DNA from: Paenibacillus sp. DCT19
GTDB lineage: Bacteria > Bacillota > Bacilli > Paenibacillales > Paenibacillaceae
Direction of reading: 5' to 3'
Assembly (NCBI RefSeq): GCF_003268635.1
Contig: NZ_CP029639.1
Span: 2,243,501-2,307,500, forward strand
DNA length: 64,000 nt
In this document: positions 45,168 through 53,520 of the stretch, one piece after another
Layout of the letters: each line of letters opens with the position of its first letter
Position numbering within the stretch: the stretch's first letter is position 1
The notes under the pieces: model-generated
Databases searched by the model: none
What the model was told of the DNA's origin: nothing
What the model saw: the letters and a program-made list of their open reading frames with translations, nothing else
Translations under genes and position numbers: made by a program

Positions 45168-45752
45168 TTGAAGAAGTTTGCTAAACCTCTTATAGCCTGC
45201 GCGAGTATAATACTGTTTCTCATTGCTGGCTGCACTGATCTGAATCATCGTGGACTAGCGAAGGAATTAAGTGATATGGAAAGCAAGATTGCGTATCAGC
45301 CTGAAGTGTTCTTGACGGATGTGATGAATGATCATTTCAACATTATAGCTACGATCAGCTATAGAAATAAGGAAAATGTGGAGCATATCATTTACGAAAT
45401 GTTCATTGAACAACCCAAAGTGGAGGTGGAACAGCTGCAAATGAGCTTTCATCTTCATCCACAAATGCTGAGTAAAATAGGTACAACCAACATTTTCGAA
45501 TCAAATGTCCTCTTTGATAACCTGCCAACAATTGCACCACATGGCACAAGTACAGGAGCATCCCTATTTAGGGCGTTCTTGTTAGATCCATCGAAGGTAG
45601 ATCGTGAGACATTGGAGATTTATACAGATCTGTACGTGAAGGTAAGCTATCAAGTAGATCGAGAAGAGTATGTTCATTATTTTAAGTTAAACGCAGAGCC
45701 CTCGGAGGAGCTTGTGAATGTTCTTCATAATACAGCGATGACGCTGAATTGA
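45168..45752 (+). CDS. lipoprotein of unknown function
   Basis: A 194-residue exported lipoprotein. The signal peptide has basic KK, a hydrophobic core and the lipobox LIAGC with Cys22 as the lipidated residue. The mature part is mixed alpha/beta without a recognised domain. It starts with TTG behind GGAGAAGGGAAG. A terminator shared with the convergent ykvI-like gene follows. Possible roles as a binding protein or adhesin cannot be chosen between. Confidence 0.75.
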   Translation: MKKFAKPLIACASIILFLIAGCTDLNHRGLAKELSDMESKIAYQPEVFLTDVMNDHFNIIATISYRNKENVEHIIYEMFIEQPKVEVEQLQMSFHLHPQMLSKIGTTNIFESNVLFDNLPTIAPHGTSTGASLFRAFLLDPSKVDRETLEIYTDLYVKVSYQVDREEYVHYFKLNAEPSEELVNVLHNTAMTLN

Positions 45753-45781
45753 CCTTTTAAAACTAAACGATCGAAAAAAAT

Positions 45782-45827
45782 AAAAACCGACTCTTAAAAT
45801 AAATGAATTATCCTAGAGTCGGTCTAT
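45782..45827 (-). terminator. bidirectional terminator between lipoprotein and ykvI-like genes
   Basis: ACCGACTCT pairs with AGAGTCGGT. On the minus strand it is followed by TTTTATTTTTTTC, making it strong for the leftward gene. Confidence 0.8.
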
Positions 45828-45852
45828 TCAGCTCACATTGTCACAAAGTGAA

Positions 45853-46911
45853 CTAATATTTTTCTTTTGTTCCTCGAAAGCTGCCCCAACGATCCATAAT
45901 TAATTTAAAAGCCCAGATGAGTGCCAAACATCCGAAAATGGGGTAAAGAATAGATAATAGGGAGCTGAAGCCAAATTGACTAAGTGAGTAACACAACAAC
46001 ATAATAACCAGCATAATGACCCGCGGATGTAAACGAACGTGTTGTCTAACCTGTAGTGTCATTCCATAAATATCCGCTACAAAGGTGCTGAATATTTCCA
46101 TGAAAATCAGGGATACATAAACGGACTGAACCATCCAACCAAGCTGAAAGGCAATGCTGCCCATCGGAATTTCAAATTGTGTTATTCCCGGCATTTGTGC
46201 AGACATCGCAAAATGAGCTGCGAGTAGCATAAAGCCAACTCCAATTCCGCCTAGTACGCCGCCCCACTTCAGCATGTTTCGACTATGAATCTGGTTACCT
46301 AAAGGTACGAGTACAGCTTGGGCTAATACCAGATTAAATGAAGTGTATAAGAGTGGGGATAGCCATACCTGTATCAGACTTTTATCGGTCGTTAACGTGA
46401 TAAATCTAGAAGCACCAGGTTGATGGAGTGTGCTGGTAATCATAAGCAGCGAGAGCAGCAGCATCATGGGCACAACGATACTATTCATCTGCATAATGGC
46501 TCGGATACCTCGTCCCAGAAGAAGATAAGTACCGACAAGCGTAACAAGCAACCCAGTCTGGTAATGCATGCCGAGATGTTCAACAAAGACGGAGCCTGCT
46601 CCGGCCAACATGACGCTGTTCACTCCAATGAGAATGAGAAGGGTAATCCAAGTGATCCATCTGCCTGCCTTGTGGCCGAATAAATGCTTATTAAGATCTT
46701 CGTAGGAGCGGGAGCCAGTATCGTGAGCAATGAGCATCATTTTGGTGCCTAGCCAGACAAAAAGTATAGTGGATAGGCCAATGGTGAGCGTTGCCCATTT
46801 GCCATACTGGGTAAAAAACTGCAGGATCTCCTGGCCTGTTGCAAAGCCGGCACCTACCACCGTCCCAATGTATGTAAATGCGATCTGCAGCACCCGAAAT
46901 GCCTGTTTCAT
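45853..46911 (-). CDS. YkvI family membrane transporter
   Basis: A 352-residue protein with ten or eleven membrane helices. The first helix contains the unwound glycine-rich segment GTVVGAGFATGQEILQFF, typical of YkvI and of the wider LeuT-fold amino acid transporter group. A second glycine-rich segment, GGVLGGIGVG, lies mid-protein. The substrate is unknown. No spore germination partner genes (gerA, gerC type) lie nearby, so it is not a GerAB receptor subunit. The ATG is at 46911. It is divergent from xpt. Confidence 0.82.
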   Translation of the reverse strand: MKQAFRVLQIAFTYIGTVVGAGFATGQEILQFFTQYGKWATLTIGLSTILFVWLGTKMMLIAHDTGSRSYEDLNKHLFGHKAGRWITWITLLILIGVNSVMLAGAGSVFVEHLGMHYQTGLLVTLVGTYLLLGRGIRAIMQMNSIVVPMMLLLSLLMITSTLHQPGASRFITLTTDKSLIQVWLSPLLYTSFNLVLAQAVLVPLGNQIHSRNMLKWGGVLGGIGVGFMLLAAHFAMSAQMPGITQFEIPMGSIAFQLGWMVQSVYVSLIFMEIFSTFVADIYGMTLQVRQHVRLHPRVIMLVIMLLCYSLSQFGFSSLLSILYPIFGCLALIWAFKLIMDRWGSFRGTKEKY

Positions 46912-47115
46912 GCGTTTCCCCTCTCAGGCCCCGGTATAGTTTGGACATGTGGGTGCCATGGTACAAGGTATGCTTGGCCATTGGAACTCATGACAATGAG
47001 CTCACTCTTTGGGGTTCATTTCTAAGGCAGAGTAACAATAAAGCTGATTTCGCTTGAATTGACAGTCATATCTATGATACTTTTACGTCATAGGATAGGC
47101 TTGGGAGGTCAAATC

Positions 47116-47697
47116 ATGGAATTATTGAAACAACGTATTTTAGAAGAAGGAGTAGTCATCTCCGATCAAGTGCTCAAATTGGATGGACTACTGAATCATC
47201 AGATTGACCCTGGTTTGACAATGGAAATGGGACGTGAGTTTGCCTCACGTTTTCGTGAAAGTGGTGTGACACGCGTGATTACGGTGGAGTCTTCTGGCAT
47301 TCCAGTTGCTTTTGCTGTTGCACATGAGCTAGGAGTACCTCTTGTATTTGCTCGGCGCAAAAAAACGCTTCTGGCTGATCCTGATGCCTACTGTGAACGT
47401 GTACCGTCCTTTACGAAAGGGATTGTGACCGATATTATGGTATCTCGCGAATATATTCATGAGAATGATCGTATTTTGTTCATAGACGATATTATTGCTA
47501 ATGGGGATGCAGCTCGGGGCGTTATCAAAATTATTGAACGCTCTGGCGCTGAATTAGTTGGCTTCGGTGTAGTGGTCGAAAAATGTTTTCAAGCAGGAGC
47601 ACGAACCATCCGTGAACAGGGAATTCCTGTTGAAGCCCTGGTACGTATCCGTTCCCTGAACGATGGAAGCATTCAGTTTGACGATAACGAAATGTGA
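47116..47697 (+). CDS. xpt: xanthine phosphoribosyltransferase
   Basis: A 193-residue type I phosphoribosyltransferase that salvages xanthine to XMP. The PRPP loop is ILFIDDIIANGDAARG (about 123-138), and TVESSGIPVAFAVAHELGVPLVFARRKK is family-specific. The length matches Bacillus Xpt (194). The ATG has GGGAGG six bases upstream. In Bacillus xpt-pbuX is controlled by a guanine riboswitch; I see no purine riboswitch core in the 200 bases upstream and no pbuX downstream, so regulation must differ. It is apparently monocistronic. Confidence 0.95.
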   Translation: MELLKQRILEEGVVISDQVLKLDGLLNHQIDPGLTMEMGREFASRFRESGVTRVITVESSGIPVAFAVAHELGVPLVFARRKKTLLADPDAYCERVPSFTKGIVTDIMVSREYIHENDRILFIDDIIANGDAARGVIKIIERSGAELVGFGVVVEKCFQAGARTIREQGIPVEALVRIRSLNDGSIQFDDNEM

Positions 47698-47736
47698 CAT
47701 TTTAAAGGAAAAGGGCCTATTTTTTGAACAATGCCT

Positions 47737-47764
47737 TTGCATGACCGCAGAATTCATTTATAAT
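47737..47764 (+). promoter_or_regulatory. promoter of the 109-residue gene
   Basis: TTGCAT (47737-47742), a 16-base spacer and TATAAT (47759-47764), followed by the ribosome binding site GAGAGGAGG. Confidence 0.6.
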
Positions 47765-47794
47765 GGGGTTATGTTAGGGAGAGGAGGCAACACC

Positions 47795-48124
47795 ATGGGG
47801 AACCAAGCGGCAACAGAACAATTTTTTATTGATAAGCTGGCGGAATCGAAAGTTCATTTTGAACGTGCCCTGGATTGTAAACATACGGAATTCGATGACC
47901 TTTATCCCTATATGATTGAACATCCTCAATTTTTCTGGTACAAACGCTATGTTGCCTGGTCAGAACTTCTGACGATTGTAGGCTTGTGTGAAGAGTTGTC
48001 CTTCTCTTGGAAAGAGCAATTTACACCGCATCAAGTGGAGTACCTTGAAGAACGTGTGATGTCCGCCAAAGTGCTTGATTTTTGGTTTGAGAAGAATGAC
48101 AGCAAAGAGCACGCGCAGCGGTAA
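47795..48124 (+). CDS. hypothetical protein, 109 residues
   Basis: A small soluble helical protein rich in aromatic residues (EHPQFFWYKRYVAWSELL). I recognise no family. The ATG at 47795 is chosen from GAGAGGAGG upstream and the promoter position; the frame upstream overlaps the xpt stop and is unlikely to be translated. A perfect hairpin terminator follows. Confidence 0.7.
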   Translation: MGNQAATEQFFIDKLAESKVHFERALDCKHTEFDDLYPYMIEHPQFFWYKRYVAWSELLTIVGLCEELSFSWKEQFTPHQVEYLEERVMSAKVLDFWFEKNDSKEHAQR

Positions 48125-48177
48125 ATTTCAGTCGGGACATACATTTCGTATGACATGACAGTCCAATACAGTCACGT

Positions 48178-48212
48178 GAGACCTAAATGAGTTGTCATTT
48201 AGGTCTCTTTTT
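48178..48212 (+). terminator. perfect hairpin terminator
   Basis: GAGACCTAAATGA-GTTG-TCATTTAGGTCTC: a 13-bp perfect stem with a 4-base loop, followed by TTTTT. Confidence 0.95.
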
Positions 48213-48244
48213 GTAAATTAATTTGGAACATAGGAGCTATAGAC

Positions 48245-48463
48245 ATGATTAGTGATACAGAGCTGGATGCCCTGCGTTTGTCAGGTGAAAAGGTTAGAGT
48301 AGTAAGGGACGAGCTGGAGTCCAATGATGTAACAGGAATTGTTGTTGCTTGGGATGGAGAGCAGGTACTCATTCGTCGGCAGAATCGGCGTGTGGTTAAG
48401 CTCGATCGTAGTTATCGCTATCAGTTGTTCAGCGAGCCGCGCCAGAGTCCACTTAGCGATTAG
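48245..48463 (+). CDS. small beta-barrel-like hypothetical protein
   Basis: A 72-residue basic protein. VRVVRDELESNDVTGIVVAWDGEQVLIRRQNRRVVKLDRSY reads as alternating short strands, as in SH3- or Sm-like small barrels that contact nucleic acid; this is inference from pattern only. The ATG follows ATAGGAGC. It lies between a terminator and the carboxymuconolactone decarboxylase-like gene and may be cotranscribed with the latter. Confidence 0.65.
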   Translation: MISDTELDALRLSGEKVRVVRDELESNDVTGIVVAWDGEQVLIRRQNRRVVKLDRSYRYQLFSEPRQSPLSD

Positions 48464-48534
48464 AAAGAAAGTTAACGGGATTTACCATCATTCCATAGGC
48501 ATAAACGAATCGCTCAGGAGAAAGGATAGTTACA

Positions 48535-48906
48535 GTGAAGGAATTGGGAACTATCTTTGAGAGGGCGTGCAATGATATGACATTGATGAATGAGAAGGTT
48601 CATGCGTATAAAGATCAGATTGGTGAATTGAGCGATGTGTTACCAGGAGTGGTGAAGTCTTACCATGAGTTTACCGGAGAATGCTTTCAACCTGGAGCCA
48701 TTGATGCCAAAACAAAACAATTAATTGCCTTGGGCATTGGCTTATTTGCCAATAACGAAGTGTGTACCTTCTATCACGTGGAGGAAGCTCGTGCGAAGGG
48801 CGCTACTGATCAGGAGATTATGGAGACTATAGCTGTTGCAGGAGCCGTAGGCGGTGGACATGCACTGTCTCAGGGGGCAATGCGCGTACAAAAGGCGCTG
48901 CACTAA
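48535..48906 (+). CDS. carboxymuconolactone decarboxylase/AhpD-like protein, single Cys
   Basis: A 123-residue CMD-family protein. The family core is FANNEVCTFYHVEEARAKGATDQEI. AhpD-type members have CxxC followed by a His four residues later; here only the second cysteine remains (Cys77, with His81), and the first position is Asn74. A classical disulfide reductase cycle is therefore unlikely. It starts with GTG behind AAAGGATAG. A terminator follows. Function is unknown. Confidence 0.8.
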   Translation: MKELGTIFERACNDMTLMNEKVHAYKDQIGELSDVLPGVVKSYHEFTGECFQPGAIDAKTKQLIALGIGLFANNEVCTFYHVEEARAKGATDQEIMETIAVAGAVGGGHALSQGAMRVQKALH

Positions 48907-48930
48907 AGCAGGATGAAGTTAAAGAAATGA

Positions 48931-48980
48931 AAATAAGGACTTATTCCTTGGCATAATGCTACGGAAATAGGTCCTTATTT
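48931..48980 (+). terminator. bidirectional terminator after the CMD gene
   Basis: AAATAAGGAC pairs with GTCCTTATTT with an inner ATTCC/GGAAT stem; both flanks are A/T-rich, serving the two convergent genes. Confidence 0.8.
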
Positions 48981-48999
48981 ATGTTTACAGTAAGTTGTA

Positions 49000-49470
49000 T
49001 TATATTTTTCCAATCATTTTATTATACATAAACTGCCCAGTTACCCGGCGGGCTGTGACATAACGGTCTTTGAAGTAAGGGTTGGACAATTTGGTGATGC
49101 TAACCCCTTTGCTGCTTGAAGCATGTGCGAATTTGCCGTCACCGATATAAACGCCTGTGTGTGAAACGCCATTGCCCATTGTGTTGAAGAAAACAAGATC
49201 TCCTGTGCGAAGGTTCGCTTTGGATACTGGTGTTCCTGCTTTGGCTTGCTGCTGGGAAGTGCGAGGTAAATTGATACTATATTTATCAAAGAGATATCTC
49301 ATGAATCCAGAACAATCGAAGCCGGCCATGGTTGTACCGCCCCATTTGTACGGAATGCCTGTCATGTTATTAACAACTGTATTGATTGTGCTTGCCTCTG
49401 TACTTGTTGCACCTGAAGTAAATAGTACTGCTGCTCCAAAAATGGAGATGATAAGTTTTTTCAAAATCAA
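49000..49470 (-). CDS. secreted NlpC/P60 peptidoglycan endopeptidase (C40)
   Basis: A 156-residue exported cell-wall hydrolase. A signal peptide (1-28, ending TEAS) is followed directly by a minimal NlpC/P60 domain. The catalytic Cys53 is in FDCSGFMRYLF, the His104 in SHTGVYIGDG, and a third polar residue is His116. It cuts the gamma-D-Glu/diaminopimelate bond in peptidoglycan stems. No LysM or SH3 binding module is present. The TTG start follows GAAGGGAG. It is monocistronic. Confidence 0.9.
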   Translation of the reverse strand: MILKKLIISIFGAAVLFTSGATSTEASTINTVVNNMTGIPYKWGGTTMAGFDCSGFMRYLFDKYSINLPRTSQQQAKAGTPVSKANLRTGDLVFFNTMGNGVSHTGVYIGDGKFAHASSSKGVSITKLSNPYFKDRYVTARRVTGQFMYNKMIGKI

Positions 49471-50045
49471 TGTTCTCCCTTCGTTGCCTACGGAGTTAGC
49501 TAAGGGTTCGGTAGAAGGTTCCCTATATTTCCTATGTATAAGAATAATTCACCCAAAATGGTTCCCCCGTTTTCAAACATGAAACTCGGCAATTGAATAA
49601 TTAAGTTTTTGTAACCTTTTGAAACTATATTGCATATATGCGTAAATGTCAAACCCTTCTTAATACCTTCTTTATCGCCCAATGTTAACGGAACTATCGA
49701 TTTTTATGAAGAAGAAACACGAAATAAAGATGCAACTGATTACAAAAAAGTAATATGTGTTTCAAATCCAAACAGGGTTGTATATCATTCGAACTTTGTC
49801 ATGTGCAGTTTGAACTATTCTCATAGATACAATAATCGAGGAATGTTACAAGATGTTGCATTAATTGACAAAGATATTTTTTTTGCATAAGATCGTTCTA
49901 TCCAATCCACATATTGGATAAAAATATAGTAGTTATATTTTAATTCAAATTAAGGTGGTGGTGGATGGTCGTGTAATTAGAAGGAAAGTAGTAAGTAGAA
50001 TGATGGAAAATGAATGATTCTAATAAAAGGGAGTGTGTTATCATT
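49471..50045. other. AT-rich intergenic region upstream of the pectate lyase
   Basis: 575 bases without a supported gene. The right part carries the pectate lyase promoter and an inverted repeat (given separately). Short open frames exist but lack ribosome binding sites and homology that I can recognise. Confidence 0.6.
49865..49920 (+). promoter_or_regulatory. pectate lyase promoter with palindrome at the transcript start
   Basis: A perfect -35 TTGACA (49865-49870), a 17-base spacer and TAAGAT (49888-49893) predict a start near 49900. Exactly there lies the inverted repeat TATCCAAT-CCACAT-ATTGGATA (49899-49920). It could be a repressor operator over +1 or a 5' stabilising hairpin in the mRNA. 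Confidence 0.65.
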
Positions 50046-51002
50046 TTGAGTACAAAAACAAAGTTAGTCACATTAGTTTTGGCATTTTCGATGGTATTTT
50101 CTGCGGTAGGTATGGTAATCCAACCCGTTAACACTGTATCTGCTGCTGATGCTTCAGGAACGACAGCAAGTATATCTGATATCTTGAAGAACCAACAAGC
50201 GGACGGTGGCTGGAGAAAAGAATATAAGCAAACAACGGGTGAGTGGGCGAAATCTACAATCGATAATAAAGCTACATACTCAGAAATTAGAAGATTAGCC
50301 AAAGAGTTTAAAAAGACAAACGACCCACGTTATTCTGCTGCGGCGATTAAAGGCATTAACTTTTTGCTGAATATGCAGTATTCCAATGGTGGATGGCCTC
50401 AAGTTTATCAAAGTTCCGGTTATCATAAACATATCACTTATAATGACGATGCAATGATAAATGTAATGTACATGCTGGATGAAGTAGCGACACGCAAAGG
50501 TGACTTCTCGTTTATCGACAGCAATCTCGCCAATCGTAGTAAAAATGCGGTTGCTAAAGGTGTAGATGCTATTTTGAACACTCAGGTGGTTTCAGGTGGC
50601 AAGCTGACAGCGTGGGGACAACAACATGATTCCAGCACACTCAAGCCTGCAGGTGCAAGAATCTATGAAGTGCCATCATTAACTGCTGGAGAGAGTGTAA
50701 CAATTGTTAAATTCCTGAAAACGAGACCTTCCAACGCCAAAATTACTGCATCCATCAAGGGAGCAGAAGCTTGGTTTAACAAGGTGAAAATTACAGGTTA
50801 CAGGTATGAGAGAGCTAATGGGGACAGCAAAATCATTGCTGACTCCAAAGCTGCACCGATCTGGGCTCGTTTCTATGAAGTCGGAACGGATAAACCGATC
50901 TTTATCGGTCGTGACGGTATCGTAAAATATAAATTAAGCGATATTGACAAAGAAAGAAGAGGCGGTTATGCATGGTATGGCAACTGGCCATCCAAGCTGT
51001 AA
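50046..51002 (+). CDS. pelA: secreted pectate lyase, polysaccharide lyase family 10
   Basis: A 318-residue exported enzyme that cleaves polygalacturonate by beta-elimination. A signal peptide of about 33 residues (ending NTVSAADA) precedes an all-helical PL10 domain. The family repeats QQADGGWRKEY and MQYSNGGWPQVY are clear, as are TYNDDAM and the catalytic-region segment GARIYEVPSLT. No CBM is attached. The TTG at 50046 gives a typical signal peptide; an ATG at 50010 would add 12 polar residues. The leader is about 145 bases. A strong terminator follows. Confidence 0.9.
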   Translation: MSTKTKLVTLVLAFSMVFSAVGMVIQPVNTVSAADASGTTASISDILKNQQADGGWRKEYKQTTGEWAKSTIDNKATYSEIRRLAKEFKKTNDPRYSAAAIKGINFLLNMQYSNGGWPQVYQSSGYHKHITYNDDAMINVMYMLDEVATRKGDFSFIDSNLANRSKNAVAKGVDAILNTQVVSGGKLTAWGQQHDSSTLKPAGARIYEVPSLTAGESVTIVKFLKTRPSNAKITASIKGAEAWFNKVKITGYRYERANGDSKIIADSKAAPIWARFYEVGTDKPIFIGRDGIVKYKLSDIDKERRGGYAWYGNWPSKL

Positions 51003-51054
51003 CTTGCTTTAACTTCTAAACGGGCACGAATTAGTGCTGAGATCCCAATCACGA

Positions 51055-51092
51055 GAAGCCCGATCCGGAATGGAATATCTGGATCGGGCTTC
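51055..51092 (+). terminator. pectate lyase terminator
   Basis: GAAGCCCGATCC pairs perfectly with GGATCGGGCTTC and is followed by TTTAT. Confidence 0.85.
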
Positions 51093-51180
51093 TTTATGAG
51101 CATTTCATGTTGACATGTAAGTGCTTGCGTGATATATTATTTTTTGTCGCCGAGATACATAGTCACGGAGATCATCATAT

Positions 51181-51264
<84 letters not shown>

Positions 51265-51270
51265 TCAAAT

Positions 51271-51315
51271 AAAAAGGTTCCCTGTTAGACATTCGTCTAG
51301 CGGGGAACCTTTTTA
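51271..51315 (+). terminator. tRNA-Leu terminator
   Basis: AAAAAGGTTCCC.GTTAGAC pairs with GTCTAGC.GGGAACCTTTTT; works in both directions, so it may also end the leftward xylanase transcript. Confidence 0.9.
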
Positions 51316-51442
51316 TATTTTTTATTTACGGACTGATATGCGGATCTCACAGCTTGTCCATCCATGCTATCGCGTACTACAACAATCGATCAAAATGGAG
51401 GATTGGGCAATTTTTTGCCACATAAGTTGATCCAAACCCGTA

Positions 51443-53119
51443 TTATGATGCCGTAACTGTAATATTATCGATATTTGGCCCCTCGGTGCCTGTCGTTACG
51501 ATTTTTATGGTATTCGAGCCTGAATTCATGGGTACCTGAATGGTTTTCTCACCCCACGTAGACCAGCTTCCCGTTGCTGAAAAGGGTGTATTGCTGATCA
51601 CTTTTGTGCCGTTTACGAACACATCAAGGTTACGTGTACCACTCTCTAACGCATAACGAAACTTTACGTTTTTGGTGCCACTTGTAGCATTGTTGATGTT
51701 ACTCCATTCAATGGCAGAATTCGTCAATGCGTTGAAATTAACATAGCCAGAGCCTGTGTAACCAGGGTAGATTGTTTCAATTAGAGCATCAGTTAACGTA
51801 GTTCCCGTTTCAGCTTCATACGTTGTGCCACTTGTGTTACCACTACCTGATCCGGTGATATCCGCTACAAATGTGGTTACACTTTGGGCAGGAAGCTGTG
51901 CAGTAAATGCACCATTAGACACATTGATCGGTGCTCCGCTAGCCAGGTTACGGCTGCTATCCGTTACCCATGAGGATACAGTAGACGCGTTACCATTTTG
52001 CAGGACAAATCGCTGACTGGTCGCAGAGGTTCCTTTGTTAATCGCTACAACGACGACCTTGTTATCTCCTTTGTAAGCAGATACAAACGTATTGGTATCG
52101 GGGTTTTTCGTTGCATCCACTCGCAGATAGCCTGGACGTACAAATTTGGAGAAATGAGCCATATTATAACCGCGTTTGCTAATCGTGCCATCCTCTTTCA
52201 TCGGTCCGTACTGTCTACGGATGTACCACCATACATATGCTTGAAAATCTGCCTCTACCATTGCATTGTGCATGTGATGGGAGACTTCCAAAGCTTCCGG
52301 CCAGCGGTCAGCAGAATTGTTATCACTGTTTGGATAATAGACTTCCGTCATCCACAGTTCTTTGCCGGCACCTTTTTGCTTGAAGAGAGGGTATGCAAAA
52401 TTATTGACTTGAGTACCATATAAATGCGCTCCTAAAATGTCCATATTAGCAAGCGCTTGTGGATCATTCAGGATTGGGTCAGATATGTTTTTTAGGTATT
52501 GAAAGGACTCTGGAGCCATGACTTTGGTGTTCTGGATCGATCCTGCATTTTCTTTCATGAAACGAAGGATCTCCTGTGGTGTCCACCAGGTCCAATCATG
52601 CGCGTAATCCGGTTCATTTTGTACCGAGATCGCATACAGGTTGACACCGTTATCTCTCATGTACGTAACAAAGTCATTCAGATGCTGAGCGTACGCAGCA
52701 TATTTGTCATATCTAAGACGTTTAGCATTGGTGTCGCCATTCCGGTTGAACGTCTCGACCATATCACTTGGCGGATTCCAAGGAGAGGCAAATACTAGAG
52801 CGCCTTGCTCTATTGCTCTTTTGGCGGTATCTATTTCTCTCGACCAATTACTTCGATTCGGATCGACACTGATCCTCAGAATGGAGAAGCCCAATTGATT
52901 TTGCCCGTTGCCAAAGGCTGTGTCACGTTGAGCAGGTGTCAAGTCACCGATCCAAACCGGGTGATTAATTCCTCCAAAGCCCTTGATGAGCTGCTTCTCC
53001 GAGGATAAATTGATGGTGGCATCACTTGCTGCTGAAGCTTGTGTGGGCGTTAACATCAGTGGCAGAGCCGTTAAACAGGCGAGTAAAACGTTAAAGGTCT
53101 TTTTTAGTTTAAATTTCAC
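51443..53119 (-). CDS. xynC: secreted glucuronoxylan endo-xylanase, GH30 with CBM6-like module
   Basis: A 558-residue exported enzyme. Signal peptide 1-32 (ending ASAAS), GH30 subfamily 8 catalytic barrel plus side beta-domain (about 33-422), a Ser/Gly/Thr linker, then a C-terminal CBM6-like beta-sandwich (about 433-558). Acid/base Glu169 is in SVQNEPDY and nucleophile Glu259 in WMTEVYY. Such enzymes cut xylan next to methylglucuronic acid branches. I choose GTG at 53119 because GAGGAGG lies nine bases upstream; the ATG nine bases earlier touches that site. A CcpA-like palindrome and a promoter operator lie upstream. Confidence 0.93.
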   Translation of the reverse strand: MKFKLKKTFNVLLACLTALPLMLTPTQASAASDATINLSSEKQLIKGFGGINHPVWIGDLTPAQRDTAFGNGQNQLGFSILRISVDPNRSNWSREIDTAKRAIEQGALVFASPWNPPSDMVETFNRNGDTNAKRLRYDKYAAYAQHLNDFVTYMRDNGVNLYAISVQNEPDYAHDWTWWTPQEILRFMKENAGSIQNTKVMAPESFQYLKNISDPILNDPQALANMDILGAHLYGTQVNNFAYPLFKQKGAGKELWMTEVYYPNSDNNSADRWPEALEVSHHMHNAMVEADFQAYVWWYIRRQYGPMKEDGTISKRGYNMAHFSKFVRPGYLRVDATKNPDTNTFVSAYKGDNKVVVVAINKGTSATSQRFVLQNGNASTVSSWVTDSSRNLASGAPINVSNGAFTAQLPAQSVTTFVADITGSGSGNTSGTTYEAETGTTLTDALIETIYPGYTGSGYVNFNALTNSAIEWSNINNATSGTKNVKFRYALESGTRNLDVFVNGTKVISNTPFSATGSWSTWGEKTIQVPMNSGSNTIKIVTTGTEGPNIDNITVTAS

Positions 53120-53192
53120 TGCGATCATCCTCCTCGAAATGGTTATTCTGAGAACTGCTAAATCAATGAAATAGTACTTTAATAGACTACGA

Positions 53193-53206
53193 TGTAAGCC
53201 CTTACA
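53193..53206. promoter_or_regulatory. cre-like palindrome in the xynC leader
   Basis: TGTAAG-CC-CTTACA matches the catabolite-responsive consensus TGTAANCGNTNACA except that the central CG is CC. It lies between the promoter and the start of xynC, where CcpA would block elongation. Confidence 0.5.
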
Positions 53207-53269
53207 CAACCTCCTTTCGAAAATAAAAGGAAAGAAAATCAATTTATTCTTTCTTTTGTTTATTTTAAT

Positions 53270-53307
53270 AAAATATTGTTGAACTGAATACCTGACAAAT
53301 TTCAGGT
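53270..53307 (-). promoter_or_regulatory. xynC promoter overlapped by an inverted repeat
   Basis: On the minus strand, TTGTCA (53293-53298), a 17-base spacer and TATTTT (53270-53275) form the promoter. The inverted repeat ACCTGA-CAAATT-TCAGGT (53290-53307) covers the -35 element, as expected for a repressor operator. The repressor is unknown. Confidence 0.6.
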
Positions 53308-53520
53308 CTTTTACTAATTTATCTCATTTTAACGAGAAACCATGACATTTTTATCCTAAATTCAGAATCTCATACGACAAGTAAATTACTTAAGAGATGT
53401 ATTCCTGTGTTGGTGCCTTTTGGATATACAAATTTTCCTTTAGGCTCGTCAGCCCATTTCTTACATAGAACACCCTACAATATCAAACAATGAGAACACA
53501 GATCTAAGGAGGGAATCAGC

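Noticed and set aside
46912..47115. Guanine riboswitch upstream of xpt, as in Bacillus
   Set aside because: The conserved purine riboswitch core and loop sequences are absent.
49630..49890. 86-codon frame in the AT-rich region before the pectate lyase gene
   Set aside because: No ribosome binding site, no recognisable motif, and its right end overlaps the predicted pectate lyase promoter.
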